This document shows, in pieces, positions 18,342-28,487 of a stretch of DNA of 64,000 bases. A model generated the notes under the pieces. It had not been told where the DNA came from and searched no databases. It worked only from the letters and a program-made list of their open reading frames with translations. A program made the translations under genes and the position numbers. This DNA is from Cognatundibacterium luofuense (GTDB taxonomy: Bacteria > Pseudomonadota > Gammaproteobacteria > Burkholderiales > Burkholderiaceae_D). How positions within the stretch are numbered: the first letter of the stretch is position 1; each line of letters begins with the position of its first letter. Location: contig NZ_JAGSPN010000003.1 of NCBI RefSeq assembly GCF_018139685.1, positions 62,001 to 126,000 of the forward strand. The letters are read 5' to 3'.

Positions 18342-19235
18342 ATGAACTTACTCAGTCCGCTACAGCAAAGCTATGAGCGTCGCTTAATCCGCGTCACACA
18401 GTATCTGCATGCGCATCTGGATCAGCCGCTGGATTTGCAGACGCTGGCGGATCTGGCATGTATGTCGCCTTATCACTGGCATCGTATATATCAGGGCATA
18501 CACGGCGAAAGCGTGATTGCGACGCTGAAGCGTTTGCGCATGCAAAAAGCGGCAGCTCTGCTGTTGCACACATCCACGGCGGTGAAAGAAATTGCTGTGC
18601 AGGTCGGTTATCCGAATCTGCAATCGTTCACACGCACGTTCACCCAGACCTATGGCACGCCGCCTGCGCGTTTCCGTGAAGCTGGTGTTGCTCCGGTATT
18701 GCCTGACGCGGCGCAGATGCAAACGCACTATCCGGTCCGGCTTTGCCACCAGCCATCGCAGCAACTGATACAGCTCGCCCATCAGGGCTCTTATATGGAG
18801 ATAGGCCGCGCATTTGATGTGTTAAATGCCTGCGCCGGACAACGCGGCTGGATAGTACCGGATACTGAGTGGATGGGCATTTATCCGGATGATCCGGTCA
18901 TCACACCGGAAGCTGATCTGCAGTCATTTGCGGCAATCAGCGTGCGTGAAAGTCAGCAAACAGCGTTGCCAGCCGGTTTTACGACGCGACAACTGCCGGC
19001 CGGCACCTACGCAGTCTTACGTTATCAGGGGCCGTACTCAGCTATGCAGCCGGTATATCAGTGGTTTTGCGGTCAGTGGTTGCCTGCATCCGGTTATGAA
19101 GTGGCGGCGCATCCGCCATTTGAAAAATACCTGAATAACCCACGTCAGACTGCACCGGCAGATTTGTTAACGGATATTTATTTGTTGCTCAACCCGGTAT
19201 CCGAGGATGCCAACAGCGAAGGAAAATCATCATGA
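18342..19235 (+). CDS. AraC-family regulator with GyrI-like effector domain
   Basis: About 297 residues. The N-terminal AraC DNA-binding domain has two helix-turn-helices (DLQTLADLACMSPYHWHRIY and VKEIAVQVGYPNLQSFTRTF), and the C-terminal half is a GyrI-like small-molecule-binding domain, the arrangement of the Rob/SoxS-like multidrug regulators. ATG at 18342 is chosen; the frame extends 18 codons upstream without support. The stop overlaps the start of the next gene by four bases, so the two are co-translated. Confidence 0.85.
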   Translation: MNLLSPLQQSYERRLIRVTQYLHAHLDQPLDLQTLADLACMSPYHWHRIYQGIHGESVIATLKRLRMQKAAALLLHTSTAVKEIAVQVGYPNLQSFTRTFTQTYGTPPARFREAGVAPVLPDAAQMQTHYPVRLCHQPSQQLIQLAHQGSYMEIGRAFDVLNACAGQRGWIVPDTEWMGIYPDDPVITPEADLQSFAAISVRESQQTALPAGFTTRQLPAGTYAVLRYQGPYSAMQPVYQWFCGQWLPASGYEVAAHPPFEKYLNNPRQTAPADLLTDIYLLLNPVSEDANSEGKSS

Positions 19236-19666
19236 AACTTCAGAAAATGCAGGCATTGACGGTGCATGGCATCAGTGTGCGCACCAATAATCAGACCGAA
19301 AGCGGCCCGGACGGCAAGATCCCGCTGTTATGGCAACGCTATATGGCAGCGCATCCGCAGCCCGCCGCAGAGATATATGCTGTGTACGCAGATTATGCTT
19401 CTGATGTTAACGGCGATTACACCTTAACTGTGGGAAGTTTGCAGGATTTGAACGCTGAAACTGTTACCGGTGTGGCTGCAGGAGATTATCTGGCGTTTGA
19501 AGTGCATGGCACCATGCCGGAAGCCATTATCCGTGGCTGGCAAACGGTCTGGACTTATTTTTCTGAACCAGGCGCGCCGCAGCGTGCTTACCGTACCGAT
19601 CTGGAAATCTATCACGGCCCTGCATCGGCAACGATCCTGATTGGCATTGTCCCGCCCGCCCCGTAA
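19232..19666 (+). CDS. stand-alone GyrI-like effector-binding protein
   Basis: A 144-residue single-domain protein of the AraC effector-binding/GyrI type (cf. SbmC/YdeE). It opens MKLQKMQALTVHGISVRTNN, has IPLLWQRYMA, and carries the family's late TDLEIYHG before the last strand. Such proteins bind bulky amphipathic ligands, and some protect against gyrase poisons. It overlaps the preceding AraC-GyrI gene (ATGA), so a regulator with a built-in GyrI domain is co-made with a free one. They may share or compete for one ligand. Confidence 0.8.
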   Translation: MKLQKMQALTVHGISVRTNNQTESGPDGKIPLLWQRYMAAHPQPAAEIYAVYADYASDVNGDYTLTVGSLQDLNAETVTGVAAGDYLAFEVHGTMPEAIIRGWQTVWTYFSEPGAPQRAYRTDLEIYHGPASATILIGIVPPAP

Positions 19667-19708
19667 GCCCATCACCGCACACCTTCCCCCTGAACTCCCA
19701 AGAAAAAA

Positions 19709-19739
19709 GCACGCATGACCACAGTTGGCTCATGCGTGT
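19709..19739. terminator. hairpin terminator
   Basis: CACGCATGA pairs with TCATGCGTG across an 11-base loop, with an A run on the left that would read as T in the minus direction. It follows the GyrI-like gene. Confidence 0.5.
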
Positions 19740-19949
19740 TAAACGACATATCAACATTGTTTGCTACTTTTTACATCGAACATCAGTTCGCTGATCTGTG
19801 TGAATCCGGTATTGTGTTTTTTTAATCATCACGAAATACCGGGAATGTCATACGTAGTTTCCGACACTTTGTGCTGAATTATTTTCATTCATTCTTCTGA
19901 TGACATAGGATGCTGACAGCGTCATAAAAAAGTGGTCACGGGGGACAAC

Positions 19950-21485
19950 ATGAAAAACTTCAGTATCAGTCGCAAACTCGCGCTTGGTTTCGGCATCATT
20001 TTGTTTATTGTTGCTGTGATTGCAAGTGTCGGTGCCTGGCGTTTGTCGGAATCTGATAAAGCAACGCATGACATTCTGGATATTCCGCTGCGTAAAGAGA
20101 GAATCGTCAGCGACTGGTATGCCACAGTCAGTGCCGGTGTGCGGCGCACGGCGGCGATTGCCAAAAGCAGCGATGCATCGCTGGCGGGATTTTTTGAAAG
20201 CGATGTAAAAGATGCATCGAAAGCATCTTCGGGTTATCAGAAAGCCTTTGAGGAGCTGGCTTCCGGCGACGAAGAGAAAAAACTATTCGCTGACATCGGG
20301 CAGTCACGCAATGAATTTATCCGCACACGCGACAAAATTACAGAACTCAAAAAAGCGGGCAACGAGCAGGAAGCCTTTGAATTGCTGGAAACTAAATTCA
20401 AGCCGGCAGCCAAAGCGTATCTGGATGGCATGCTGGCCTTGCAGGCAATGCAAAGGGAAGATATCACCCGTCGAAAAGAAGCGATTGAGCAGGCGAATTC
20501 CAATGGAGCCCGGTTCTTGCTGGGGCTTAGCGCATTATCCTTGTGTCTGGGCGCATTCATTGCATGGCAGATCAGCAAGCTGATTACGCAGCCGTTACGG
20601 CAGGCAATGCATTTTGCAGAGCAGGTGGCTTCCGGTAATTTGTCCGGCAATATCCGTGCCGAAGCACAGGATGAAACGGGTGTGTTACTGGCAACTTTAT
20701 CGCGTATGAAAGATGATCTGGCGCGAGTGGTATCAACGGTCCGTGAAAATGCTGACTGTGTTGCCACTGCCAGCGCGGAAATCGCGCAGGGTAATCTGGA
20801 CCTCAGCCAGCGCACCGAAAGTCAGGCTGCCGCGCTGGAAGAAACCTCGGCCACCATGGGCGAACTCAATGAAATGGTCAGGCGTAATGCCGCCAATGCG
20901 GGTGAATCACGTCATCTGGCGGAAAAAGCATCGCAGGTTGCTGTGAAGGGCGGCGAAGTGGTGGAGAGTGTGGTCGATACGATGTCAGAGATCAATTCCA
21001 GCTCACAAAAGATTATGGACATCATCAGTGTGATTGATGGCATTGCTTTTCAGACCAATATTCTGGCGTTGAATGCAGCGGTCGAGGCGGCGCGTGCCGG
21101 TGAGCAGGGCAGAGGATTTGCCGTGGTGGCCTCCGAAGTCCGCACGCTGGCGCAGCGCAGTGCAACCGCTGCAAAAGAAATTAAAGAATTGATTTCTGAC
21201 AGCGTGGAAAAAGTGGAGCGCGGGTCCACACAGGTGGAGCATGCAAAGCAAACCATGACCGAGATTGTCAGTGCGATTCATCAGGTCAGCAGCATCGTCA
21301 GTGAAATCAGTGCTGCCAGCAGCGAACAAAGTAACAGCGTGGCGCAGGTGGGTATTGCGATTACAGAAATGGACGATGTCACGCAGCAAAATGCCGCGCT
21401 GGTAGAGCAAAGTGCAGCCGCCGCTGAAAATCTGAAACGGCAATCGCGCGAACTGGTTGCCACAGTATCAATATTTAAAATATGA
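19950..21485 (+). CDS. methyl-accepting chemotaxis protein
   Basis: A 511-residue transmembrane chemoreceptor. The first helix is about residues 10-30 and is followed by a periplasmic four-helix-bundle sensor of about 150 residues. A second helix ([19 protein letters not shown]), a HAMP domain and the signalling hairpin come next, with the tip [15 protein letters not shown]-type signature ([21 protein letters not shown]). It lacks a CheR/CheB-docking pentapeptide at the C-terminus, which ends TVSIFKI. The ATG at 19950 follows a GGGGGA ribosome site. No che genes are nearby, so it is an orphan receptor gene. Confidence 0.93.
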   Translation: MKNFSISRKLALGFGIILFIVAVIASVGAWRLSESDKATHDILDIPLRKERIVSDWYATVSAGVRRTAAIAKSSDASLAGFFESDVKDASKASSGYQKAFEELASGDEEKKLFADIGQSRNEFIRTRDKITELKKAGNEQEAFELLETKFKPAAKAYLDGMLALQAMQREDITRRKEAIEQANSNGARFLLGLSALSLCLGAFIAWQISKLITQPLRQAMHFAEQVASGNLSGNIRAEAQDETGVLLATLSRMKDDLARVVSTVRENADCVATASAEIAQGNLDLSQRTESQAAALEETSATMGELNEMVRRNAANAGESRHLAEKASQVAVKGGEVVESVVDTMSEINSSSQKIMDIISVIDGIAFQTNILALNAAVEAARAGEQGRGFAVVASEVRTLAQRSATAAKEIKELISDSVEKVERGSTQVEHAKQTMTEIVSAIHQVSSIVSEISAASSEQSNSVAQVGIAITEMDDVTQQNAALVEQSAAAAENLKRQSRELVATVSIFKI

Positions 21486-21642
21486 CATCGCCAACCTATC
21501 GTGACCGTCTATAAAAAATATTTCTATAAGGAAATTTTGTGCGGTTTTTGTAAGATAATGTCGGGATTCTGAGCGATTGTTATTGTTTAAACTGGTATCT
21601 TGTGAAGCTGGCAATGGGTGCTGTCGCTGATGCAGGCACAGA

Positions 21643-23943
21643 TTGCCGGTTTTTGTTTTTGCACTATTTCTTTTGATTACTGTGGAAGCACAATCTTTTG
21701 TCCTGTTATCACTTGCGGTTGATGTTGTCCTGATTGCAGCTTTGTTGCTGCCGTGGCTGCATGAGCGCAAAGAATCGCATGCCTTATTCTGGGCAGCCGG
21801 TCAGGCGGCACTGACAGCAAATACGGCATTATTGTTTCTCGGAGTGCAGCCAGTTGCCAAAGCAACCGTGTCCGCATTGCTTCTGACTACCAGCATCAGC
21901 AGTTTTTTACTCGGTACCGGAAAGTTCATTCGCCAGCGCGCGATTACACGCACAACGGCAATGATGATTACAACGCTGGCGATAATGATGCAGGTATTTT
22001 ATGCGTTGTTTCCGGCACTGATCGTCGATGCAACTGCATTTATGACGGGCGCAACTTTTCTGGTCAGTGGATTACTGATTGCAAAATTCACCCGTGCTTA
22101 TCCTGTCCTCAGTGCTTTACTGATTATTCGCGGAGTTATAAATTTGTTGACGGCATTTAAATGGATGCCGGACAACATGACGCTGTGGTTTTTCGAGTCG
22201 TTTACGATTAAAACCCTGTCAATGCTCTGCCTGATTTCTGCCGTCATCGAGCGTATTCGTGACCGGTATAAATACACAATTGACAGCTTTGGCAGCGGCC
22301 TGATTATTCTGGATGGTCAGGCCAGAGTGCAGATGGTGAATGAGCGTGCGGCAAGTCTGATCGGTAAAAGTAATACCCGCAGCGCACGCGATCTGCATGT
22401 GGCAGATGTGTTTGCCAGACCGCATGGCGCGTCGCTGAGTGCATTTCTTGAGCGGATTACAGCCAGTCAGTCACCGGTACCAATGACCGATGAAATCACC
22501 GTTACGGCTGCAGACGGGCGCAGCATACCGCTGGAAGTGATTGTGTCGCCTTACTACGAGCGTGAGGAACGTTTTTACTTACTGCAGTTGATTGATATTT
22601 CTGAGCGTAAAGAAAAAGAAGGTTTGCTGTACAAGGTCGCGCATTTTGACGGGCTGACCGGTTTACTGAACCGTCACGGTTTCCTGCGGGCGCTGAGCGC
22701 ACTGATGCAGGCCGGTGCACAGCCCGGTAACGATTACGTGGTGATACTGGTGGATCTGGACAAATACAAGCGTGTCTATGATTCTTTTGGTCACGTGTAT
22801 GCGGAGCAACTGCTGAAGCAGATTGCTGCTGATCTGACTACGCACATACCGGAGCACGCTATTCTGGCAAGGTTTGGCGGTGATGAATTTGCGATCGGGA
22901 TTACCGGTATTCCCTCTTCTCAGACCGCTGCGCTGGCTGAAAACATCGCTGCTGCGCTGGGTCGTTCACTGGCTGCGGGCTTTGCTATTCAGCATCATCA
23001 GCATTATCTGACGGCGAGTATCGGCATTGCGATTGCGCCGGAAATGCAGCCGGATGTATATGGCCTGATTCAGAATGCTTATCTTGCGATGTACGACGCC
23101 AAGAAAGCCGGTAAAGGACAAATCAGGACTTTCAACCCGCAAATGCTGGGCTTACCGCGTGAAGCCATTCTCGACAGTGCTTTACGTCATGCGATGCATA
23201 CCGATGAGTTGTATCTGCTGTATCAGCCTATTGTTGATGTGAATTCCGGCGAGATTCGCAAATTTGAGGCATTGATACGCTGGTCCAGTAAAACCCTGGG
23301 TCAGGTGCCACCCGATCAGTTTATTCCGATTGCTGAAGACAGTGATCTGATTCTGGACATCGGTGACTGGGTGATTGCCACTGCCTGCGCCCAGTTTGCC
23401 GAATGGAGTCAGCACTTTGATATTCGCAATTGCGTCATGAGTATCAATATTTCAGCTGCGCAACTGATGGATTCGCGGTTTGCCGGAAAACTGAAAGCAA
23501 TCCTCAGTACACACGGTTTGCAGCCTTCGCAAATTGAACTGGAACTGACGGAGCGGGTACTGATTGATGACGGGGATTACGTACGACGTTCCCTCAGCGA
23601 TTTGAATCAGCTTGGCGTTCGCATTTCGCTCGACGATTTTGGTACCGGCTATTCTGCGCTCAGTTATCTGACCAAGTTTCAGATTGATACCCTGAAAATC
23701 GACCGCTCATTTGTCATGCGTCTGACTGAGCACGACAAGCTTGAGCAACTGGTGTCATCTATCATCATGATGGGACATAAGCTGGGGATGTCTCTGGTGG
23801 CGGAGGGGGTGGAAACCGCGTATCAGGCCAGTACATTGTCGGCGATGGGCTGTCATTTTCTTCAGGGTTACCTGATCTCGAAGCCGATTGCAGCGCAGGA
23901 TATCCCGGCGTTTGTGCTGAGTCACGGCAGTGGTACCCGATAA
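21643..23943 (+). CDS. membrane PAS-GGDEF-EAL protein
   Basis: About 766 residues with six or more membrane helices in the first 200, then a PAS domain (about 205-315), a GGDEF domain (ARFGGDEFAIGI, no RxxD site) and an EAL domain. The EAL part keeps its key motifs: FEALIRW, ELTERVLIDD, DDFGTGYSALSYL, KIDRSFV and AEGVET, so it is probably an active cyclic di-GMP phosphodiesterase. The cyclase domain also looks intact. The start is uncertain: only TTG (21643) or GTG (21682) codons exist before the first helix, because an in-frame stop lies just upstream. Confidence 0.88.
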   Translation: MPVFVFALFLLITVEAQSFVLLSLAVDVVLIAALLLPWLHERKESHALFWAAGQAALTANTALLFLGVQPVAKATVSALLLTTSISSFLLGTGKFIRQRAITRTTAMMITTLAIMMQVFYALFPALIVDATAFMTGATFLVSGLLIAKFTRAYPVLSALLIIRGVINLLTAFKWMPDNMTLWFFESFTIKTLSMLCLISAVIERIRDRYKYTIDSFGSGLIILDGQARVQMVNERAASLIGKSNTRSARDLHVADVFARPHGASLSAFLERITASQSPVPMTDEITVTAADGRSIPLEVIVSPYYEREERFYLLQLIDISERKEKEGLLYKVAHFDGLTGLLNRHGFLRALSALMQAGAQPGNDYVVILVDLDKYKRVYDSFGHVYAEQLLKQIAADLTTHIPEHAILARFGGDEFAIGITGIPSSQTAALAENIAAALGRSLAAGFAIQHHQHYLTASIGIAIAPEMQPDVYGLIQNAYLAMYDAKKAGKGQIRTFNPQMLGLPREAILDSALRHAMHTDELYLLYQPIVDVNSGEIRKFEALIRWSSKTLGQVPPDQFIPIAEDSDLILDIGDWVIATACAQFAEWSQHFDIRNCVMSINISAAQLMDSRFAGKLKAILSTHGLQPSQIELELTERVLIDDGDYVRRSLSDLNQLGVRISLDDFGTGYSALSYLTKFQIDTLKIDRSFVMRLTEHDKLEQLVSSIIMMGHKLGMSLVAEGVETAYQASTLSAMGCHFLQGYLISKPIAAQDIPAFVLSHGSGTR

Positions 23944-24093
23944 ACACGACAGGCTTGCCGGAGTTCTGTTTTTCTTTTCGGCAATTCAGGTATTCCGGTG
24001 TAGCCAGCGGTAACACCATTTAACAGACGAAGCTTGCATAGCCTGGTCCCGTCGCCTAACTTAAATACCGGATGTATGAAACGGGAGAGTGGT

Positions 24094-24933
24094 ATGGAGC
24101 GAGGCGCGGTGAAGCAAGCACGACGGTTTATCTCCGGCAATACCGGCCAGTTCACTGCCGTATGGCTGCAATGTCTGCTGATGCTGTGCCTTGTGATCCC
24201 GGGCTTTGCATGTGCCGGAAACGAGCTGACGATTTATACCGAGGACTGGCCACCGGTCACATTTAAAAACGGCGACAAGCCGGATGGTATGGCAGTGGAA
24301 GTCGTGCAGGAACTGCAGCGCCGCATCGGTAATACTTCAGCAATTCAGGTAGTGCCCTGGAATCGCGCCTATAAAGCCTTGCTGGACGAAGCGAACGTCA
24401 TGATCTTTACCGTAGGCTGGTCGGAAGAACGCGAGCGTCAGATGACGCTGATCGGCCCGGTCGCTGTATCCCGCACCGTGCTGTACACCCGCAAAGGCAA
24501 TGCCGCCCGCCTGCAAGCCCTCAAAGACGATATCAAACATCTTGCCGTTGGCGCATACCGCGGCAGTATTTTTGCGGATGCTGCTGCCCGCAAGGGCTTT
24601 CAGACACTGGAGCTGGCCGGTACGCCACAGGTTGTTGCCAAAATGCTGATGTCAGGGCGCTTTGATTTATGGTCTGAAGGCAGCGTGGTTGTTTCATCTG
24701 TACTGAAAGAGATTGGCTATACAGCCAATGATGTCGAGCCTGTCATGGTGCTGGAAAGTCTGGATTTGTATCTGGCGTTTTCTTCCAAGACGTCACTGAG
24801 TACGATCAGGCAATGGGAAGATGCGCTGCGCCAGATGAAAAAAGATGGCAGCTTCCAGAAAATTCACCAAAAATGGTTTCCGAATGAACCGGTACCGGCT
24901 GAAGTCACCCGCAAAGGCCTGACGGCGCAGTGA
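24094..24933 (+). CDS. periplasmic solute-binding protein, family 3
   Basis: About 279 residues. A hydrophobic export segment (LQCLLMLCLVIPGFACAG) precedes the mature start NELTIYTEDWPPVTF, typical of family 3 amino-acid-type binding proteins (GMAVEVVQELQRRIG, SEERERQMTLIGPV). GGGAGAG is spaced correctly for the ATG at 24094. No permease or ATPase is adjacent, so it may feed a sensor or belong to a scattered transporter. It follows the PAS-GGDEF-EAL gene after 150 bp on the same strand. Confidence 0.82.
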   Translation: MERGAVKQARRFISGNTGQFTAVWLQCLLMLCLVIPGFACAGNELTIYTEDWPPVTFKNGDKPDGMAVEVVQELQRRIGNTSAIQVVPWNRAYKALLDEANVMIFTVGWSEERERQMTLIGPVAVSRTVLYTRKGNAARLQALKDDIKHLAVGAYRGSIFADAAARKGFQTLELAGTPQVVAKMLMSGRFDLWSEGSVVVSSVLKEIGYTANDVEPVMVLESLDLYLAFSSKTSLSTIRQWEDALRQMKKDGSFQKIHQKWFPNEPVPAEVTRKGLTAQ

Positions 24934-24961
24934 GTCCGTCCGCCGGAAAATAAGCGGAAAT

Positions 24962-25045
24962 TGTGCAGTTATCGTCATTTACTATTTCCGGAGAGCCGGA
25001 CTTTCTGCCGACGACCGCCGGATTGCTATGCTAAACACCGCATTT
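24962..25045 (+). repeat. 84-bp dispersed repeat, copy D
   Basis: It is exactly 84 bp, with the core ACTTTCTGCCGACGAC and right arm TATGCTAAACACCGCATTT. It lies between convergent genes. Confidence 0.85.
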
Positions 25046-25171
25046 CAGCAAAAAACAGGCCAAGAACAGGCTAAAAACAAGTCAAACAAGGCCAGAATTT
25101 AACAATCCAGCGCCTGCTGATGATTCTGCCCCGACTGGCCTGCAGCTCGTACAGGTCACTCAGGCTGCATT

Positions 25172-26170
25172 TCAGGACTTTTCCACCAGTACTTGTCCAC
25201 GCGCGAGCAATTCGCTGTAGCGGCTGACATCAATGTTGGCACCGCACACAATCAGCCCGACTTTTTTGCCGTTCAGCGTTTCCTTCAGCGGCCCGAGTAA
25301 CGCAGCGGTACTAGCGGCAGTTGCAGGCTCGGTAACCAGTTTCATGTCGCGGAACAGAAAATACATGGCCTGACACAGCGCATCATCACTGACCCGCACC
25401 ACATCATCCACAAAACGCTGGCACACACCAAAGCTGTAAGGCAATGCAAACGGCGCGCCCAGGCTGTCAGCAACCGTGCTGACTTTCTCCAGCTTTTCAG
25501 GTTGCCCGCTGCGCAAGCTGCGCGACATTGAATCCGCGCCTTCCGGTTCCACACCATACACTGCGCAGGCCGGATTGATTTGTTTGACTGCCGCAGCAAT
25601 ACCGGCGCACAGTCCGCCACCGCCAATCGGCACAATCACAGCATCCAGCTGCGGTACTTGCTGCATCAGCTCCAGTCCAACAGTGGCCGTACCCTGCGCA
25701 GTCAGCTGGCCTTCAAACGGATGAATCATGGTGCGCGATTCATCTTCAGCAATCTGTTTTGCCCACGCAAAGGCCTGATGCACATCGGGTGCCAGCAAAA
25801 TTTCCGCTCCTGACGCTTTGCAGGCAGCGATCCTCGCAGGGCTGGATTGTTCGAGCATGACAACTTTTGCATGGGTGCCAGCCAGCGCAGAAGCATAAGC
25901 AACAGCGATAGCGTGATTTCCCGCACTGACGGCAACCACGCCCCTCGTTTTGGCTTCCGCATCCAGCGCTTCAATGCAATTCAGTGCTCCGCGCAGCTTA
26001 AAAGTACCGGTCTTTTGTAGCAATTCCAGCTTCAGCCAGACTTCTGTTTGTGGCAGCAACTGATCTGCAATCACACCGGTTTGCCATTGCCAGACAGGTG
26101 TTGTCAGAACCTTGCCTTGTAAACGTTTCGCGGTTTCCTGAATGGTTTGTAAACGAGGATATTCAGACAT
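25172..26170 (-). CDS. PLP-dependent threonine/serine dehydratase-like enzyme
   Basis: A 332-residue fold-type II PLP enzyme. The cofactor lysine lies in GTFKLRGALN (about residue 58), the phosphate-binding loop is GGGGLCAGIA (about 182), and SAGNHAIAVAYA is also present. This matches biodegradative threonine dehydratase, serine racemase and hydroxyectoine-utilisation dehydratases; length alone cannot separate them. There is no C-terminal ACT regulatory domain, so it is not the feedback-regulated biosynthetic IlvA. An AAGGAG site supports the ATG. Monocistronic. Confidence 0.85.
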   Translation of the reverse strand: MSEYPRLQTIQETAKRLQGKVLTTPVWQWQTGVIADQLLPQTEVWLKLELLQKTGTFKLRGALNCIEALDAEAKTRGVVAVSAGNHAIAVAYASALAGTHAKVVMLEQSSPARIAACKASGAEILLAPDVHQAFAWAKQIAEDESRTMIHPFEGQLTAQGTATVGLELMQQVPQLDAVIVPIGGGGLCAGIAAAVKQINPACAVYGVEPEGADSMSRSLRSGQPEKLEKVSTVADSLGAPFALPYSFGVCQRFVDDVVRVSDDALCQAMYFLFRDMKLVTEPATAASTAALLGPLKETLNGKKVGLIVCGANIDVSRYSELLARGQVLVEKS

Positions 26171-26680
26171 GCGTGTTTTCTCCTTATCGTGAATTTTTTA
26201 AAAAACTGCGATCCGAAAAAAGTACCGGATCTGCTGGGTGACTTGAAGCTCAGACTAAACCTTACACAGACTGTATCACAGCTTCGTTTTGAAAAAATAC
26301 ATACAGCCGCTTACGGAAATTTTTCCAACTGTCATAGAAATTTCTGTGATGCGCTTTGGCTACGATGAAAAGTTTCTTGGTTTAATAGCAGTAGAAAAAC
26401 ATCTTTTGAAAGGTTACGTAAAGCTGTATGCTCACCGGAGCCTATCTTTAGATTTACTGCTTGCGGAAGACTGAAAAACTCACCAGAATCGCAGCAGTTC
26501 ATGCTGTAACAGAATGGACAGAATATGAATGAAAACCGCGTGGGGCGCAGTCACCGTAAAAAATGCGGTTTGTAAAAGATAATACTGCGCAGAACTTTTG
26601 TGGACGGGAGATTTGCTAACCCGGGTACAAGTGAGATTTCAAGCCAGTATGTCTATGTTCGTCCGATATCCGCAACCACG
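26171..26680. other. intergenic stretch, nothing firmly recognised
   Basis: About 500 bp upstream of the dehydratase. A plus-strand frame at 26289-26474 (61 codons, TTG start) has no ribosome site and no recognised family. The region looks like decaying sequence leading into the AraC remnant. Confidence 0.4.
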
Positions 26681-26860
26681 CCGATGCAGTGCAGGAAATC
26701 ATGACGTTTGAATGAGGCGAAGCGCCTGATGCTGAATGTGCATGCTGATGCCGCGACGGCTACAACAGCGTTTCGTATGGGTTATGAAAGCCTGTTTCAG
26801 CTCAGCAGGGAATAGCAGGGAATAGCGGAGATTTTTCGGAGCCCCGCCACCCAAAGGCAT
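26681..26860 (+). pseudogene. remnant of an AraC-family regulator (C-terminal part)
   Basis: Read in frame, the DNA gives P-M-Q, then RLNEAKRLMLNVHADAATAT, TAFRMGYESLFQLSRE. This is the second helix-turn-helix of an AraC regulator. A TGA interrupts it near 26701, a TAG lies at the place of the usual tyrosine after SRE, and a 10-base duplication (GCAGGGAATA) shifts the frame before an RRFFGAPP-like end. The upstream part of the gene cannot be followed. This is a dead gene. Confidence 0.7.
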
Positions 26861-26983
26861 TTCATCCAGTCAGGATGTGTAATCGAAGCAACTTTTGATC
26901 CAGAGTTAACGCCGAAACTGTCGATTGTATCGGCGCATTGCCGGCATCGCGAGGATTCCCGCTGTCTTCAATTTCGCTGAGAA

Positions 26984-27469
26984 TCAGCCTTTACCGGAAT
27001 AGATTCCAGTGCAAATCATGGTGTCACCGGCACCGCGTTCACAGTAGGATTTCTTCAGTTCGTAAGACTGGGTAGCCGGATTGTTAAATTTGTATGGTCC
27101 ATACCAGCCCTTAGATGAAGCTTTGACCATATCGATCATTCCTTTGATAAACGTATTGCCATCGACATCACGCATCGCCAGAAGATTTTTCCCAACCATT
27201 TTCGGGTTTGCACCTTGTGCCAGACAGTTGCCTTCAAAGTCATACACAAAAACGTATAAATCTTTTAATTTAAAACTGTTGTCCGTATGATCAGTAAATG
27301 CTTTATAGGCTTTTTCAGTACCCGCTGATTTGACCATAGAAACAGCATCTTTAACCATTTTGACGGCCTCCGCTTCACTGCCATGTTCGGAGGCGGATGC
27401 AGATACATGTATTTCTGACATCAGTAACGCTGCAGAAAATACAGCAAACGGTATTGTTTTCTGATTCAT
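26984..27469 (-). CDS. secreted single-cache-domain protein
   Basis: A 161-residue periplasmic protein. A signal peptide (KTIPFAVFSAALLMSE...SASA) is followed by a small cache-type fold with the hallmark strands LYVFVYDFEGNCLAQGANPKM and the GWYGPYKFNNPAT region. Such domains usually sense small carboxylates and sit on chemoreceptors or kinases; here the domain is free, with no membrane or signalling part. Two cysteines near the end (SYCERGAGDTMICTG) may form a disulphide. AGGAG ribosome site, ATG start. It may partner with a receptor elsewhere. Confidence 0.78.
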   Translation of the reverse strand: MNQKTIPFAVFSAALLMSEIHVSASASEHGSEAEAVKMVKDAVSMVKSAGTEKAYKAFTDHTDNSFKLKDLYVFVYDFEGNCLAQGANPKMVGKNLLAMRDVDGNTFIKGMIDMVKASSKGWYGPYKFNNPATQSYELKKSYCERGAGDTMICTGIYSGKG

Positions 27470-27843
27470 TCTTACCTACTCCTGATTGATTTTTTTTACG
27501 AATTACATAGTGCATTCCGGTTTCTTTTCTGCCGTTTATCGTTTTAGCACATGAAATACTGATATGTTGAGAATTAACAATATTTCAGGAATCATTGATT
27601 CTGAATCAATACTTACTGTCTCTGAAAGCTTGTTGCTGATGTATTACACACGAAATGATCAGCAAAATTGATGTTCAGCACCGGACAAGACTGAGTCTGA
27701 TGTCGTGGCTCCTGAGTAATGTGAATTTTTGATAATCAGTTCCGTATTTCAGCTACACTGGGATTGTGCAGGCAGCGGCTCAGTGAGAATGATTCACAAA
27801 ACAGATAAGCAAGATTTTGTTTTTTTACAGAGCAGGAATACAG
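27470..27843. other. 374-bp divergent intergenic region
   Basis: Contains the promoters of the cache protein and of the deleted HD-GYP gene. No inverted repeat or RNA motif was recognised. Confidence 0.4.
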
Positions 27844-28402
27844 ATGAGTCTTTTAAACACGGTTTCGAAACTTCTTGGCGGCGGAGAGTCTGCAAACTGA
27901 AACACCGGACGGAAAAGGTTATCCGCGCGGACTTGCGGGTAATGATGTCCCTGTGGATGCGCGTATCGTAGGGATTTGCGATGCGTTCGATGCGATGACC
28001 AGCACGCGGCCTTATCGCCGCGGTATGCCGGTCGAGAAGGCACTTTCAATTATCGAAGAAAATGCAGGCCGTCAGTTCGATGCTTCTTTCAGCAAAATTT
28101 TTATCAATATGGGACGCGCTGGAAAACTCGATCCTGTTGTCGCACACAGTGACGAGGGAATCCCGCTGCGCGAATGCCTGCAGTGCGGTCCGGTGATCGT
28201 ATTGAAAAGAAAGCATCAGCATGGTGATAAAGTGTATTGTCCGGCCTGTACGGGTGAATACTCACTGGTGTCACAGGGCAATTCGATCAGCATTGCGCCA
28301 ACCGGCGCAACAGGCACACCAAAACAACTGGAACCGGAAGCGGATACAGAACTCATCGCCAGACTTGTCCGGGATTCTGCGCGGGCACTGCTCGCTGGCT
28401 GA
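27844..28402 (+). pseudogene. HD-GYP phosphodiesterase gene with internal deletion
   Basis: The 5' end is a well-formed start (AGGAA, then ATG at 27844) coding MSLLNTVSKLLGGGESAN and a stop. From about 27900 another frame carries the end of an HD-GYP domain: PDGKGYPRGLAGNDVPVDAR and GICDAFDAMTSTRPYRRGMP, then a CxxC-type zinc-finger-like tail (CLQCG, CPAC). The HD metal-binding part that should come between is missing. The simplest reading is loss of the central segment with a frame change. A shorter product from an internal start would lack the catalytic HD residues. Confidence 0.75.
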
Positions 28403-28487
28403 ACCGGAAAGTATCACGCTAATTTTGCTATCGCTGGCTGCACAGGGTGTCGGAGATCTAGCAGCAATCTGACGACACTCCTCGGTA

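Noticed and set aside
26289-26474. 61-codon frame upstream of the AraC remnant
   Set aside because: TTG start, no ribosome site, no recognisable family.
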